From Streptococcus tangpeifui (GTDB taxonomy: Bacteria; Bacillota; Bacilli; Lactobacillales; Streptococcaceae): a stretch of 64,000 nt of DNA. Below are positions 8,073 through 18,430 of this stretch, in pieces. Each line of letters begins with the position of its first letter. The first letter of the stretch is position 1. The translations under genes and the position numbers were made by a program. Where the stretch lies: contig NZ_JAAKDU010000008.1 in NCBI RefSeq assembly GCF_011038795.1, positions 1-64,000 on the forward strand. The letters run 5' to 3'. The notes beneath the pieces were generated by a model. That model saw only the letters and a program-made list of their open reading frames with translations, did not search any database and was not told where the DNA came from.

Positions 8073-8085
8073 TGAAACGCTTTCA
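8073..8085. promoter_or_regulatory. cre-like catabolite control site
   Basis: TGAAACGCTTTCA is near-palindromic around CG and resembles the CcpA site TGWAANCGNTNWCA, one base short. It lies 59 bp before the citM start and would fit glucose repression of citrate use. Confidence 0.5.
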
Positions 8086-8143
8086 TATACACTGTTAGTA
8101 AGATACTTCAAGCTTATATATTTTTTAAATGAAGGAGAAGCTT

Positions 8144-9547
8144 ATGTTATTAACATTATTAGCTTATGCGATGATTATCGTCTTCATGTATGTTGTCATG
8201 AAGAAAAAAATGTCTCCCCTTACAGCATTGGTTATGATTCCACTGATAGCAGCTGTCATTGCTATCCTAACTGGATCAGCTAATCTGACTGCAGATAAGG
8301 CTTTTGTTGAGTTTGCTGCCGAAGATGGGATGGGGAAAGGGTTAACAGCCATCGGCCCAATGATCATGTATGGCATCAACAATACCGCCAAAACGGGTAT
8401 TATGTTGCTCTTTGCTATTCTCTATTTCTCAATTATGTTGGATGCAGGCCTTTTTGACCCTATAACTGAAAGGATGATCCGCTTCGCCAAGGGCGACCCT
8501 CTGAAAGTTCTTGTAGCCACAGCCGTTGTTGCAGCTGCTGTTTCTCTCAATGGTGATGGTACTACAACAACCTTGATTTGTTGCTCGGCTTTTTTACCAA
8601 TTTATAAAAAATTAAATATGAGAATCATGAATCTTGGTGTCCTGATTATTTTGCAAAACACCATCATGAATCTACTGCCTTGGGGCGGACCTACTGCCCG
8701 GGCTATGTCAGTCCTTAATGTCGGTTCTGAAATTTTAAGTTATTTGGCTCCCGGTATGATTCTTTCTATCCTCTATGTCATCTTCTTTGTGGCAAGAAGC
8801 ATGGGGAAAAAAGAACGCAAGCGTTTAGGGGTTAGTGAACTCTCTGATAAAGAGATCACCGAGTTAACCAAAGTTACCGATCCAAAGGTTTTGGATATTC
8901 GCCGTCCTAAAAACTTTATTTTCAATGCTATCTTAACGATTATTCTGATTGTTTGGCTGGTTGCTAGTTCCTTTGTTCCGGCTATCGAAGTTCCTTCACT
9001 TCTGCTCTTTGGTGTCGGTACCTGTATCGCACTGATGGTCAATTACCCTAGACTGAAGGATCAAACAAAACGCATTAGCGATAATGCCGGTGATGCTGTT
9101 CAAGTTGTTATCTTAGTCTTTGCTGCCGGTATCTTCATGGGACTTTTCCAAGGTAGCGGTATGGCCAATGCCCTTGCGTCCAGCTTTACAACCATTATTC
9201 CTAAACAATTAGCTGGCTTCTGGGGTCTGGTTATCGCCCTCATCTCTGCTCCTGGTACCTTCTTCCTGTCAAATGATGGCTTCTACTATGGTATTATGCC
9301 AGTCTTAGCGCAAACCGGTGCCCAATATGGTTTCAGCAACATGGCAATGGCTCTTGCATCTTTGATGGGACAAGCTTTCCACTTGCTGAGTCCTCTGGTT
9401 GCCTTTATCTACTTACTCCTGCGCTTGACCGGTTTGGATATGGGGGAATGGCAGAGAGAGTCCGCCAAATATGCAGCTGTCATCTTTTTGATCTTCGTTG
9501 TCACCGTTCTTGTGATGGGACATGTCCCACTTTACATTCCTCAATAA
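8144..9547 (+). CDS. citM: CitMHS-family citrate transporter
   Basis: 467 aa, about 12 membrane segments. Imports citrate, probably complexed with a divalent metal, with protons. The segment SLNGDGTTTTLI, the NLLPWGGPTARA loop and the C-terminal FFLSNDGFYYG segment are typical of the CitMHS family. Start chosen at ATG 8144 because AAGGAG lies 8 nt upstream; the ATG at 8129 overlaps that site. It is the first gene of the plus-strand half of the locus, divergent from the oad-cit operon, and is followed by a terminator. The citM name follows the E. faecalis locus. Confidence 0.87.
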   Translation: MLLTLLAYAMIIVFMYVVMKKKMSPLTALVMIPLIAAVIAILTGSANLTADKAFVEFAAEDGMGKGLTAIGPMIMYGINNTAKTGIMLLFAILYFSIMLDAGLFDPITERMIRFAKGDPLKVLVATAVVAAAVSLNGDGTTTTLICCSAFLPIYKKLNMRIMNLGVLIILQNTIMNLLPWGGPTARAMSVLNVGSEILSYLAPGMILSILYVIFFVARSMGKKERKRLGVSELSDKEITELTKVTDPKVLDIRRPKNFIFNAILTIILIVWLVASSFVPAIEVPSLLLFGVGTCIALMVNYPRLKDQTKRISDNAGDAVQVVILVFAAGIFMGLFQGSGMANALASSFTTIIPKQLAGFWGLVIALISAPGTFFLSNDGFYYGIMPVLAQTGAQYGFSNMAMALASLMGQAFHLLSPLVAFIYLLLRLTGLDMGEWQRESAKYAAVIFLIFVVTVLVMGHVPLYIPQ

Positions 9548-9570
9548 ACAAAGCGATACTCATTCTTTTT

Positions 9571-9602
9571 AAAAGCCCTGCTCACTGGCAAGGCTTTTTT
9601 TA
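9571..9602 (+). terminator. Terminator after citM
   Basis: AAAAGCC pairs with GGCTTTT, extended by TGC/GCA around a short loop, followed by a run of T. It separates citM from citO. Confidence 0.75.
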
Positions 9603-9684
9603 TAAAAAAACAAGTTATTTACTTTACTTTTTTTAAGAGACTTGGTTATAGTTATAATAGTTACTAAAATTTCAAGGAGGAATC

Positions 9685-10383
9685 ATGTCACAAATTACTC
9701 AGGCTATTAAAAATAACTTAGATTTATCGCAGAACGTACCTCTGAAAGTCTCTTTTTATGAAGCTCTTAAAAAGACCATCATCATGAGTGAAATTCCAGC
9801 TGGCAGTCACATTAATGAAAAAGAACTCGCTGAAACTCTTAATATCAGCCGCACTCCTATCCGCTATGCTCTGAGTGTTTTGAAAGAAGAGAAGTTGGTG
9901 GAGCACATTCCAAAAAAGGGGATTATTGTCCGCGGTATCAGTTTAAAAGACGCTATCGAAATTTTTGATATTCGTAAAGCGCTTGATACTCTGGCTTCCA
10001 TCAAGGCTATGCATTTGATGACTGAGGAAGACTTCGCAGATATGAAAAAAATATTGACTGACTGTGAAGCAATGATTGAAGATGGAGATATCCAGCAAAT
10101 ACTGCAAAACTTTAACCAATTTAATGAATTAATCTATGAAAAAAGTCAGATGCTCCGCCTGCGTAAGATTGTTATGGAATTGCAAACCTATCTTAGATAT
10201 TTTCGGGAGATTTCCATAAGTTCCCTAGAAAGACGGAAACGCGCCCTATCTGAGCATTGGATCATTTACCGAGGTATGAAAAACAAGGATACTGAGCAGA
10301 TTACCTTGATTACTCATGAACATCTCAATGCCTCCCTCGAATTTATCAAACAAGAAATGGAAAATAGGCAGCATGGCCAATAA
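9685..10383 (+). CDS. citO: GntR/FadR-family regulator of citrate metabolism (CitO-like)
   Basis: 232 aa. Winged helix-turn-helix at about residues 22-83 (INEKELAETLNISRTPIRYAL is the recognition region), followed by an all-helical FCD effector domain to about residue 225. AAGGAGG lies just upstream of the start. The position inside the cit locus and the domain order match E. faecalis CitO, an activator of both divergent transcripts in response to citrate. Its stop overlaps the citG start by 11 nt. Assignment as activator is inferred from that relative. Confidence 0.78.
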   Translation: MSQITQAIKNNLDLSQNVPLKVSFYEALKKTIIMSEIPAGSHINEKELAETLNISRTPIRYALSVLKEEKLVEHIPKKGIIVRGISLKDAIEIFDIRKALDTLASIKAMHLMTEEDFADMKKILTDCEAMIEDGDIQQILQNFNQFNELIYEKSQMLRLRKIVMELQTYLRYFREISISSLERRKRALSEHWIIYRGMKNKDTEQITLITHEHLNASLEFIKQEMENRQHGQ

Positions 10384-11266
10384 CTTTTCTTTAGAGAATT
10401 ATGCCGATCTAGCCTCAAGAGCCTTGCTCTACGAGCTTAATCTCAGCCCCAAACCAGGCCTAGTCGATTGTTTGGATGCTGGGGCTCATAGGGATATGAC
10501 CTACGAAACCTTCCTTACTAGTATTGAAACTCTCAGTCCCTTTTTCTTACGCTATCTTGAAGTAGGCTGGCGGATGGCTGGGCAAAACCCTCAGCTGATT
10601 TTTGAAGAACTAAGAAAAATTGGTATTCAAGCCGAACAGGCTATGTTTCAGGCTACCGGTGGCGTCAACACTCACAAAGGTATTAACTTTTCACTAGCCT
10701 TGGTTCTTGGAGCTACTGGCATTTACTTAGCCAAGCAGAAAACCGCCGCCACTAGTCATAATAACCCCTTAATTCCCCAAGATAGCCTAGCTATCTGCCA
10801 ACTGGCCCAACAGTTAGCGGCTCATATTATTCAGACAGACCTCAGCCAGTTGGAAACAAAGGCGGACCTTAGCCACGGTGAAAAGCTCTATCTCAAATTT
10901 GGCATTAAAGGCCCCCGCGGTGAAGCCGCGGCCGGTTTTCCTACAGTTATCGCTCATGCTCTCCCTTTTTTCCGACAAGAGCTTAACAAGGAACAAGACA
11001 AAGAATTTTGTCAATTGCGACTACTGCTTTATTTGATGGGCACCGTTGAAGATGCCAATCTTATCCACCGAGGGGGGGTGCCAGCTTGGCAAAGGATTAA
11101 AAAAGAGGCTCAGAACCTCTTGAATAGTGATTTTAGTAAGTCAGAACTCAAACGACAGCTGGCCGCCTACAATCAGATATTGATTCAGCGCTATCTCAGC
11201 CCTGGTGGCAGTGCCGATTTTCTGAGCTTAACCTTCTATTTTGCTTTCTTGGAGAAGCTGCTATAA
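10373..11266 (+). CDS. citG: Triphosphoribosyl-dephospho-CoA synthase
   Basis: 297 aa. Makes 2'-(5''-triphosphoribosyl)-3'-dephospho-CoA from ATP and dephospho-CoA, the precursor of the citrate lyase prosthetic group. Family motifs: LSPKPGLVDCLDAGAHRDM near residue 25, GGVNTHKG near residue 100, GEAAAGFPT, and the C-terminal SPGGSADFL. Start taken at ATG 10373, which overlaps the end of citO; no strong ribosome binding site is seen, so translation is probably coupled. The frame extends further upstream, but inside citO. Confidence 0.92.
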   Translation: MANNFSLENYADLASRALLYELNLSPKPGLVDCLDAGAHRDMTYETFLTSIETLSPFFLRYLEVGWRMAGQNPQLIFEELRKIGIQAEQAMFQATGGVNTHKGINFSLALVLGATGIYLAKQKTAATSHNNPLIPQDSLAICQLAQQLAAHIIQTDLSQLETKADLSHGEKLYLKFGIKGPRGEAAAGFPTVIAHALPFFRQELNKEQDKEFCQLRLLLYLMGTVEDANLIHRGGVPAWQRIKKEAQNLLNSDFSKSELKRQLAAYNQILIQRYLSPGGSADFLSLTFYFAFLEKLL

Positions 11267-11269
11267 GTA

Positions 11270-11292
11270 TTCTGCCAGCTGATTGGTAGAAC
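11270..11292. terminator. Weak hairpin between convergent genes
   Basis: TTCTGCCA pairs with TGGTAGAA (one G-T pair) around GCTGAT, between the convergent citG and AbrB-like genes. There is no clear T run, so a terminator role is uncertain. Confidence 0.3.
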
Positions 11293-11297
11293 GTTTG

Positions 11298-12380
11298 TTA
11301 GAATATACTAGCTAGGGCTTTAACAAGCAGGGGCATGACTACTACGGTATAAATAGTTCGGCTAATTTGAATACCTGCAATCTTGGGCATATCTCCGCCA
11401 AGTTCCCCAGCTAAAAGCGAAATATCTGTAGCTCCAGCGGGTGAGGAAGCAAAAAGTGCAGATTGGAGATCGAGCAGGCCACTGCGGTACATGATAAAGC
11501 CAAAGAAAGCATTGATAATGAGGTAACTCGTCAACAGCAAAACGATAGGAATGATGAGTTGTGCCATCCGCAACAGACTGGTTTGCGTGAAATTCGTTCC
11601 AATTAAAGAACCCGCAACAATTTGCGCTAAATATCTCAGAGAAATAGAAAGTTGGCGGGTATCTCTAGTAATTTTTAAAATGGAAGAAAAAATCAGAGAG
11701 AAAATCAAAGCTCCCACAGGAATTCCCAGCTCCATCCCAATGAGTCCGCCCAAGCTAGCAACAGTCAGAATTAAACCGTTATTGATCCACTGTTTTTTGC
11801 CACTTAGCTTGGCTGGCTTTCGCTGCGGTAAAGAAGAAGGCTGATTATTCTGTCCTTGTTGCCTTTTGGGTTGAGCACCTTTAGGGCTAAATTTCTTTGT
11901 TAGAAAGGCCACCCAGGCCGGCAAGATCAGCAAAATTCCAATCAGACGAGCTGACTGCAGAGTCGCCACAATATCCGATCTTGCTCCCATGTCAATGCTC
12001 ATCAGAGAAACATCTACAATTCCTCCCGGAAGACAGCTGAGTAGAGCAGTTACTAAGTCTAACGCAAAAAAATGTCGAAACAGCAGTCCCATTGCTATCA
12101 TATTAAGGGTAAACAGGCTCATTAATCCTGCGATAGCCTTGCCCAACTTGGGAAAACTCAAAATATCCCTTTTAGAAATCTGTTGACCAATATAGGCACC
12201 GCTGATAACCTGTGCAAAAATTTTCATGCTTGGCTCTGTAACCATCCGGCCTGTTAAAATGGATACCAAGGCCACAGCTATCATACTACCAACCATAAAA
12301 GGGGCTGGGATTCTCAGGCGCCTTGCCAGCCAGCCACCTGCAAAACCAATGAAAAGGGTTAAGAAAATTGATAATACCAT
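11298..12380 (-). CDS. AbrB-family membrane transporter
   Basis: 360 aa. Two homologous membrane halves separated by a Gln/Lys/Pro-rich cytoplasmic linker (about residues 165-198). Each half carries a related motif: LLSCLPGGIVDVSLMS in the first and LFASSPAGATDISLLA in the second. This is the pattern of the AbrB family (TIGR03082), which includes MmpA-type proteins of unclear substrate. It is convergent with citG and divergent from citC, so a link to organic acid transport is possible but not shown. No operon partner. Confidence 0.72.
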   Translation of the reverse strand: MVLSIFLTLFIGFAGGWLARRLRIPAPFMVGSMIAVALVSILTGRMVTEPSMKIFAQVISGAYIGQQISKRDILSFPKLGKAIAGLMSLFTLNMIAMGLLFRHFFALDLVTALLSCLPGGIVDVSLMSIDMGARSDIVATLQSARLIGILLILPAWVAFLTKKFSPKGAQPKRQQGQNNQPSSLPQRKPAKLSGKKQWINNGLILTVASLGGLIGMELGIPVGALIFSLIFSSILKITRDTRQLSISLRYLAQIVAGSLIGTNFTQTSLLRMAQLIIPIVLLLTSYLIINAFFGFIMYRSGLLDLQSALFASSPAGATDISLLAGELGGDMPKIAGIQISRTIYTVVVMPLLVKALASIF

Positions 12381-12571
12381 GAGCTAAAAATCTTTCTTGC
12401 CGTCTAAATTTTAACTTAGCAATCTTAGTGTCAGTGACTTTTTCTTTAATTATGGCACATTTAGCATCTCTTATAAAGCAAACTATTGTATTAAAAGTGT
12501 TTTTAATGGGTGACCCTTGATGATAAGGTGCACGTTTAGTGCTACAATGACATTAAAAAGCGGAGGAAACC

Positions 12572-13621
12572 ATGTCAGCCTATTCTATTTCAAAAATTTT
12601 TCCATCTGATGTAGCCAGCTTCAAAAAGATTGATCAACTCTTAGAACAAGAGGGGATTCGCCGTGATGGCAATCTTGATTATACCTGTGCAATCTTTGAT
12701 GCGGACCTCAATGTTATCGCCACTGGCAGCTGCTTTGGCAATACCCTGCGTTGTTTGGGAGTCAGGCAAGACTATCAAGGAGAAGGGCTGCTCAATAAAA
12801 TTGTTAGCCATCTCGTTAATCTTCAGTTTGAGCGGGGCAACAGTCATATTTTCCTCTATACCAAGCCTTGTACAGCTAAGTACTTTACCGACTTAGGTTT
12901 TTATGAAATCGTCAGACTTCCCAAGAAAATTTCTTTTATGGAAAATAAAAAAACTGGCTTTCAAACCTATCTATCAAAGTTGACAAAAAATCCTTGGACA
13001 AGTCCGCGGACAGCGGCTCTTGTTTTAAACGCCAACCCTTTCACTTTGGGACATCAATATTTGATTGAGCAGGCTGCTGCGGAGAATGATTGGCTCCATC
13101 TTTTTATTGTCAGTGAAGACAGCAGTCTGGTTCCCTTTTCCATTCGCAAACAGCTAGTTCAGGCAGGAACTGCCCATCTCAATAATATTATCTATCATGA
13201 TACTGGTGACTACATTATCAGCCGTTCCACCTTTCCCAGTTATTTTTTAAGAGACAGAGAACAAGTGATTGAAAGTCAGGCTAGAATTGATCTTACTATT
13301 TTTATTCAGATTGCTAAAGAATTAGGCATTTCACGACGCTATGTCGGACAAGAACCGACAAGTCTAGTTACCAGTCTTTATAACCAAATTATGCAAGAGG
13401 ATTTACCCAAAGCCGGTATTGACTGCATCATCCTTCCCCGTAAAGAAACTGCTGATGGACAGGTTATTAGTGCTTCTACAGCTCGTCAGGCAATCAAAGA
13501 GGAGAATTGGAAGCTCTTGAAAGAACTTCTGCCCCAGAGCAGCCTAGATTATTTCTTAAGTGAACAAGCCAAGCCTGTGATTGAGAGAATCCAGACAGCT
13601 AATGAGGTTCGCCACTACTGA
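12572..13621 (+). CDS. citC: Citrate lyase ligase ([citrate (pro-3S)-lyase] ligase)
   Basis: 349 aa. Acetylates the prosthetic group of CitD with acetate and ATP, activating citrate lyase. N-terminal GNAT-like domain (about 1-125, with VRQDYQGEGLLNKIV) and a C-terminal nucleotidyltransferase domain with the TLGH motif in NPFTLGH at 155-161 and ISAST near residue 310. CGGAGGAAACC precedes the start. Unlike the common order, it is not inside the oad-cit operon but 4 kb away with its own promoter (TACAAT at 12543-12548). Confidence 0.92.
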   Translation: MSAYSISKIFPSDVASFKKIDQLLEQEGIRRDGNLDYTCAIFDADLNVIATGSCFGNTLRCLGVRQDYQGEGLLNKIVSHLVNLQFERGNSHIFLYTKPCTAKYFTDLGFYEIVRLPKKISFMENKKTGFQTYLSKLTKNPWTSPRTAALVLNANPFTLGHQYLIEQAAAENDWLHLFIVSEDSSLVPFSIRKQLVQAGTAHLNNIIYHDTGDYIISRSTFPSYFLRDREQVIESQARIDLTIFIQIAKELGISRRYVGQEPTSLVTSLYNQIMQEDLPKAGIDCIILPRKETADGQVISASTARQAIKEENWKLLKELLPQSSLDYFLSEQAKPVIERIQTANEVRHY

Positions 13622-13898
13622 ACTCCTCTGATTAAGGAACATCGCCACCAAAGAGAGGGAAGGTATCTTAAACTCCCAATACTATCCTTTAAAGAATATA
13701 TCAGGCAATCATAAATAACCTTGACTCCTTAACTTTATACATCATTGTCATATTGTATGATGGGCGAGAAGAAAGCCTTCATGGGTATCTATCTCAGGCT
13801 TTCACTGCTTAGTTATTTTCTCTTAATACTGGCAAATGGCTCGGCAAAATCCCCCTATTTATGTTACAATGAAATGAATACTTTCACAGGAGAAACAC

Positions 13899-15590
13899 AT
13901 GGATAGTAAACTCATTATCGCTCAAGAGCTCAAGACTGTCCTACCTGATATGGACCTTGATGCGATTGTTAATCTATTAGAAATCCCTAAGAACACTGCG
14001 ATGGGGGATTTAGCCTTCCCTGCTTTTTCTTTAGCCAAGATATTGCGTAAGGCCCCCCAAGCCATTGCCAGCGAACTCGTTGAAAAAATTAACACGGATA
14101 AATTCGATAAAGTCCAAGCTGTCGGCCCCTATATCAATTTCTTCCTCAACAAGAAAGAGATTTCCCGAAGTGTTCTAAAGGAAGTCATTACTCAAGGTAG
14201 TAACTACGCCACACAGGATTTCGGTCAAGGACGACATATTACCATTGATATGTCCAGTCCTAACATCGCCAAGCCCTTTTCTATCGGTCACCTGCGCTCG
14301 ACTGTTATCGGTGACAGTCTAGCTAAGATTTTCGAAAAAGTCGGCTATAAGGCTATTAAAATCAATCACTTGGGCGACTGGGGCAAACAGTTCGGCATGC
14401 TGATAGTAGCCTATAAAAAATGGGGTGACGAGGAAGCTGTCCGCACTAATCCCATCGATGAGCTACTTCAGCTTTACGTCCGCATCAATAAGGAAGCTCA
14501 AACCCAGCCTGAATTAGACGAAGAAGCTAGAGACTGGTTTCGGAAGCTAGAGGCTGGTGACGACGAGGCTATTAACCTCTGGCAATGGTTCCGTGATGAG
14601 AGCCTGATTGAATTCAACCGCCTCTATGACCAATTAGGGGTCCAATTCGATAGCTATAATGGGGAAGCCTTCTATAATGACAAGATGGATGAAGTTGTTT
14701 CTATCCTAGAAAATAAGGGACTCTTGCAGGAATCGCAAGGAGCTCAAGTGGTTAATCTGGATCAATATGGCATTGAAAACCCTGCCTTGATTAAAAAATC
14801 AGACGGAGCCACCCTTTACATTACACGGGATTTGGCTGCAGCTCTCTACCGCAAGCGGACCTACGATTTTGCTAAGTCTATCTACGTGGTCGGCAATGAA
14901 CAAGCCGCTCATTTTAAGCAACTCAAGGCTGTCCTTAAAGAGATGAGTTACGACTGGTCAGACGACATCGTTCATGTTCCTTTCGGGCTAGTCACCAAGG
15001 ATGGTAAAAAACTCTCAACTCGTAAGGGAAATGTCATCCTCTTGGAACCAACCATTGCCGAAGCCATCAAACGGGCTGGTGATCAAATCGAAGCTAAGAA
15101 CCCTGATTTGCCAAATAAGGACATCGTTGCTCACACAGTTGGTGTCGGAGCCATCAAGTTTTATGACCTCAAGACGGATCGCCTCAATGGTTACGATTTC
15201 AACCTCGATGCCATGGTTTCCTTTGAAGGAGAAACCGGTCCCTATGTCCAATATGCCTATGCCCGGATTCAATCCATCCTCCGCAAGGCGGATTTCAAGG
15301 CTACTCCAGCTGCTGGCTATTCCTTAGATGATGCTGAAAGCTGGGAAATTATCAAGTTGATTCAAAATTTCCCAGCCACCATCAAACGAGCGGCCGATAA
15401 TTTTGAACCATCTATCATTGCCAAGTTTGCCATCAGCCTAGCTCAAGCTTTCAATAAGTACTACGCCCATAACCGTATTTTGGACCAAAGTCCAGAGCGT
15501 GACAGCCGTCTAGCCCTTAGCTATACAACAGCGCTGGTCCTCAAAGAAGCCCTGCGCCTTCTGGGTGTGGATGCCCCAGACGAAATGTAA
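13899..15590 (+). CDS. argS: Arginyl-tRNA synthetase
   Basis: 563 aa, full length. Charges tRNA-Arg. N-terminal Add-1 domain (about 1-85), catalytic Rossmann fold with the HIGH-like motif SIGH at 128-131 and the KLSTRKG (KMSKS-type) region, and a C-terminal DALR anticodon-binding domain. AGGAG lies upstream, and TACAAT at 13865-13870 is a likely -10 element. The 277-bp gap before it has no gene; it contains a CATCAT/ATGATG inverted repeat near 13741-13763 and an AAAGCCT/AGGCTTT hairpin near 13775-13800. No argR is adjacent. Confidence 0.95.
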   Translation: MDSKLIIAQELKTVLPDMDLDAIVNLLEIPKNTAMGDLAFPAFSLAKILRKAPQAIASELVEKINTDKFDKVQAVGPYINFFLNKKEISRSVLKEVITQGSNYATQDFGQGRHITIDMSSPNIAKPFSIGHLRSTVIGDSLAKIFEKVGYKAIKINHLGDWGKQFGMLIVAYKKWGDEEAVRTNPIDELLQLYVRINKEAQTQPELDEEARDWFRKLEAGDDEAINLWQWFRDESLIEFNRLYDQLGVQFDSYNGEAFYNDKMDEVVSILENKGLLQESQGAQVVNLDQYGIENPALIKKSDGATLYITRDLAAALYRKRTYDFAKSIYVVGNEQAAHFKQLKAVLKEMSYDWSDDIVHVPFGLVTKDGKKLSTRKGNVILLEPTIAEAIKRAGDQIEAKNPDLPNKDIVAHTVGVGAIKFYDLKTDRLNGYDFNLDAMVSFEGETGPYVQYAYARIQSILRKADFKATPAAGYSLDDAESWEIIKLIQNFPATIKRAADNFEPSIIAKFAISLAQAFNKYYAHNRILDQSPERDSRLALSYTTALVLKEALRLLGVDAPDEM

Positions 15591-15591
15591 A

Positions 15592-15626
15592 ATAAGACCA
15601 TCGGATTTCCGATGGTCTTATTATTC
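15592..15626. terminator. Bidirectional terminator between argS and the YitT gene
   Basis: A perfect 14-bp stem, ATAAGACCATCGGA (15592-15605) with TCCGATGGTCTTAT (15608-15621), with T-rich flanks on both strands. It serves both convergent genes. Confidence 0.85.
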
Positions 15627-16567
15627 TAATCGTCCTCTACAAAACGTCCTAAGATATGGACATCCTCAGCAATGGAAACGAAAGCTTTGGGGTCAGCCTT
15701 GTGCATAACATATTTGAAATCGTTGAATTCTTCTCGAGTGATGATAGTAATCAGCACTACCTTTTTCTCATGATTATAGGTCCCTTCGGCATCATTGATC
15801 TGGGTCACTCCCCGATGGAGCCTCTTATGAATTTGCTTGGTTACTCGGTCAGGCTTGCTGGTAATAATAGTGGCCTGCATTTTCTTTTGCTTGGTAAAAA
15901 TAGCATCTGTCATTTGACTAGAAACAAAGATCGTCACCATGGAATAGAGGGCATACTGCCAGCCAAAAAGCAACCCCGCAAATACCATGATGGTCCCATT
16001 GACCATGAGAGAGATACTTCCAACAGCACGCCCTGTCTTCTTGCGAATATAGAGGCTAACGATATCCGTCCCCCCGCTAGAAATCCGCGATCGCAAGCCA
16101 TAACCAATCCCGGTTCCCATCACTAAACCTCCAAAGATAGCATTAATTAGGGGATCACTAGTCAAAGTAATCTGAGGCATGATTTGGATAAAGAAGGAAC
16201 TGATGGTTACCGTAATAAAGGTAAAGATAGTAAACCGGTGGCCCAGATTGAACCAGGCCAAGATCATCAAGGGAATATTGATGGCATAAAAAGTCACTGA
16301 AACCGGAATAACAAAACCAACAAAACGATCACTGAGTGCCGATAAGACTTGAGCTAGACCAGTCGCTCCGCTTGAGTACACATGCCCTGGTTGAAAAAAG
16401 AAGTTAACCGCAATACTAGAAAGTATTCCGTAAAAGAGCGAAGCCGAAATCTTCTCAGCATACTTCTCGCGGGAAATACTGCGCACTGTATGGAGCAGGC
16501 CGACCTTTTTAGCTGCCTTACCAACAGCATATTTGATTTGTCGCTTAGGCTGTGTTCTTTTAGTCAT
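15626..16567 (-). CDS. YitT-family membrane protein
   Basis: 313 aa. A basic N-terminus is followed by about five to six membrane segments (YitT_membrane domain, with [16 protein letters not shown] and SSGGTDIVS) and a cytoplasmic C-terminal DUF2179 domain from about residue 225. Function in streptococci is not known. It starts 8 nt inside the end of aspS on the same strand, so it is probably cotranscribed with it. Start chosen as the ATG following the aspS overlap. Confidence 0.85.
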   Translation of the reverse strand: MTKRTQPKRQIKYAVGKAAKKVGLLHTVRSISREKYAEKISASLFYGILSSIAVNFFFQPGHVYSSGATGLAQVLSALSDRFVGFVIPVSVTFYAINIPLMILAWFNLGHRFTIFTFITVTISSFFIQIMPQITLTSDPLINAIFGGLVMGTGIGYGLRSRISSGGTDIVSLYIRKKTGRAVGSISLMVNGTIMVFAGLLFGWQYALYSMVTIFVSSQMTDAIFTKQKKMQATIITSKPDRVTKQIHKRLHRGVTQINDAEGTYNHEKKVVLITIITREEFNDFKYVMHKADPKAFVSIAEDVHILGRFVEDD

Positions 16568-18308
16568 GATCTTGCACTTGCAGAGCTAGTTCTTCCAATT
16601 GTTTATCAGCAACCAAGCTAGGAGCTTGAGTCATAGGATCTGACGCCTTATTATTTTTAGGAAAAGCAATAACTTCACGAATATTGTCTTCCCCCGCTAA
16701 AATCATCACAAAACGGTCCAAACCGATAGCCAGCCCTCCGTGTGGTGGGAAGCCATAATCCATAGCTTCTAGCAAGAAGCCAAATTGCTCTTTAGCAGAC
16801 TCTGCTGTAAATCCAAGAGCCTTGAGCATACGCTCTTGCAAGTCTTTTTGATTGATACGCAGGCTGCCACCGCCGAGCTCATAACCATTTAAGACAATAT
16901 CGTAGGCAACTGCACGAACCTTGGATAGGTCACCCTCCAGCTCAGCAGCGGTCTCTTCTGTTGGTAGTGTAAAGGGATGGTGAGCTGACATATAACGTCC
17001 TTCCTCTTCTGACCATTCGAACATTGGCCAGTCAACTACCCAGAGAAAGTTGAATTGCGATTGATCAATCAAGCCTAATTCCTTAGCTAGACGCGTCCTC
17101 AAGGCGCCCAGTGTTGTGTTAGCAACCTCTGAGGTATCCGCAACAAAGAGCACTAAATCGTTGTCAACTAACTGTAAACGCTCTGTCAACTTAGCAGTAA
17201 TCTCTGTCAAAAACTTGGCTACAGGTCCTGTCAACTCACCGTCAGCGACCTTAACCCAGGCGAGACCTTTAGCACCGTATTGTTTAGCCACTTCTGTCAG
17301 CTTATCGATATCTTTACGCGAGTATTTATCAGCCGCATCTTTCACCACAATAGCCTTGACAACTGGAGCTTGAGAGAATACTTTGAATTCAATTCCTTTG
17401 ACAAGATCTGTCAAGTCTTGTAAAAGCATTTCAAAGCGAGTATCAGGCTTATCTGAACCATAGTTATTCATGGCATCATTATAGCTCATGCGTGGAAAAG
17501 GGAGTGTCACATCGATGCCTTTAGTTTCTTTCATAACACATGCAATTAGGCCTTCTGTGATATCTTGAATTTCCTGGTCGTCAAGAAAGGAGGTTTCCAA
17601 ATCAATCTGTGTAAACTCAGGTTGACGATCCCCACGCAAGTCTTCATCACGGAAACACTTAACTATCTGATAGTAACGGTCAAGCCCAGCGTTCATTAAC
17701 AGCTGCTTTGTAATTTGTGGACTTTGAGGTAGAGCATAGAAATGTCCCTGACTGACACGTGACGGTACAAGATAATCACGCGCTCCTTCTGGTGTTGACT
17801 TGGTCAGCGTCGGTGTTTCCACATCGATGAATTCAAGCGCATCTAGATAATTACGAACACTGTGGGTCACTTTGGCACGCAGCTTGAGGTTTTCTAACAT
17901 GCTGGGGCGACGCAAGTCCAAGTAGCGGTAGCGCAGACGATTATCGTCCGTCATTTCCGCATCATCTTTGATTTCAAAAGGTGTCGTCTTAGCTGTATTA
18001 AGAACGGTTAACTCGCTGACATGAAGTTCAACTTGACCGGTAGGAATCTTATCGTTGGCTTGCTCACGCGCTTGAACGGTACCAGTCACTTCAATGACGT
18101 ACTCGCTGCGAAGGCTCTCAGCTGTCGCCATCACTTCGTTAGAGACAGCTTCAGGATTGATGACCAACTGCATGATCCCTTCACGATCACGCAAATCAAT
18201 AAAAATCAAACCACCAAGGTCACGGCGGCGAGCTACCCAGCCCTTCAACGTCAACTGATGGCCAACATGATCACTGCGAACGCGACCAGCATACATACTA
18301 CGTTTCAT
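16560..18308 (-). CDS. aspS: Aspartyl-tRNA synthetase
   Basis: 582 aa. Charges tRNA-Asp. N-terminal OB-fold anticodon-binding domain (about 1-105), class II catalytic core with motif 2 ([16 protein letters not shown]) and motif 3 ([13 protein letters not shown]), and the bacterial GAD insertion between about 280 and 420. Length is normal. In many streptococci it follows hisS directly; here two orphan genes lie in between. Confidence 0.96.
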   Translation of the reverse strand: MKRSMYAGRVRSDHVGHQLTLKGWVARRRDLGGLIFIDLRDREGIMQLVINPEAVSNEVMATAESLRSEYVIEVTGTVQAREQANDKIPTGQVELHVSELTVLNTAKTTPFEIKDDAEMTDDNRLRYRYLDLRRPSMLENLKLRAKVTHSVRNYLDALEFIDVETPTLTKSTPEGARDYLVPSRVSQGHFYALPQSPQITKQLLMNAGLDRYYQIVKCFRDEDLRGDRQPEFTQIDLETSFLDDQEIQDITEGLIACVMKETKGIDVTLPFPRMSYNDAMNNYGSDKPDTRFEMLLQDLTDLVKGIEFKVFSQAPVVKAIVVKDAADKYSRKDIDKLTEVAKQYGAKGLAWVKVADGELTGPVAKFLTEITAKLTERLQLVDNDLVLFVADTSEVANTTLGALRTRLAKELGLIDQSQFNFLWVVDWPMFEWSEEEGRYMSAHHPFTLPTEETAAELEGDLSKVRAVAYDIVLNGYELGGGSLRINQKDLQERMLKALGFTAESAKEQFGFLLEAMDYGFPPHGGLAIGLDRFVMILAGEDNIREVIAFPKNNKASDPMTQAPSLVADKQLEELALQVQDHD

Positions 18309-18390
18309 ACTTGAGATACCAAGCCCAACTGGGCTTTATCCTTTCTCTATCTGAGTTTTTACATTCCCTATTATTATAGCAAAAAGCACA

Positions 18391-18422
18391 CTAAAACCCC
18401 ACCCATTCGGACGGAGTTTTTT
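18391..18422 (-). terminator. Terminator of the 342-aa orphan gene
   Basis: Minus-strand AAAACTCC pairs with GGGGTTTT with G-T pairs, followed by TTTTAG. The sequence is nearly the same as the terminator at 19482-19510. Confidence 0.6.
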
Positions 18423-18430
18423 AGATAGCC

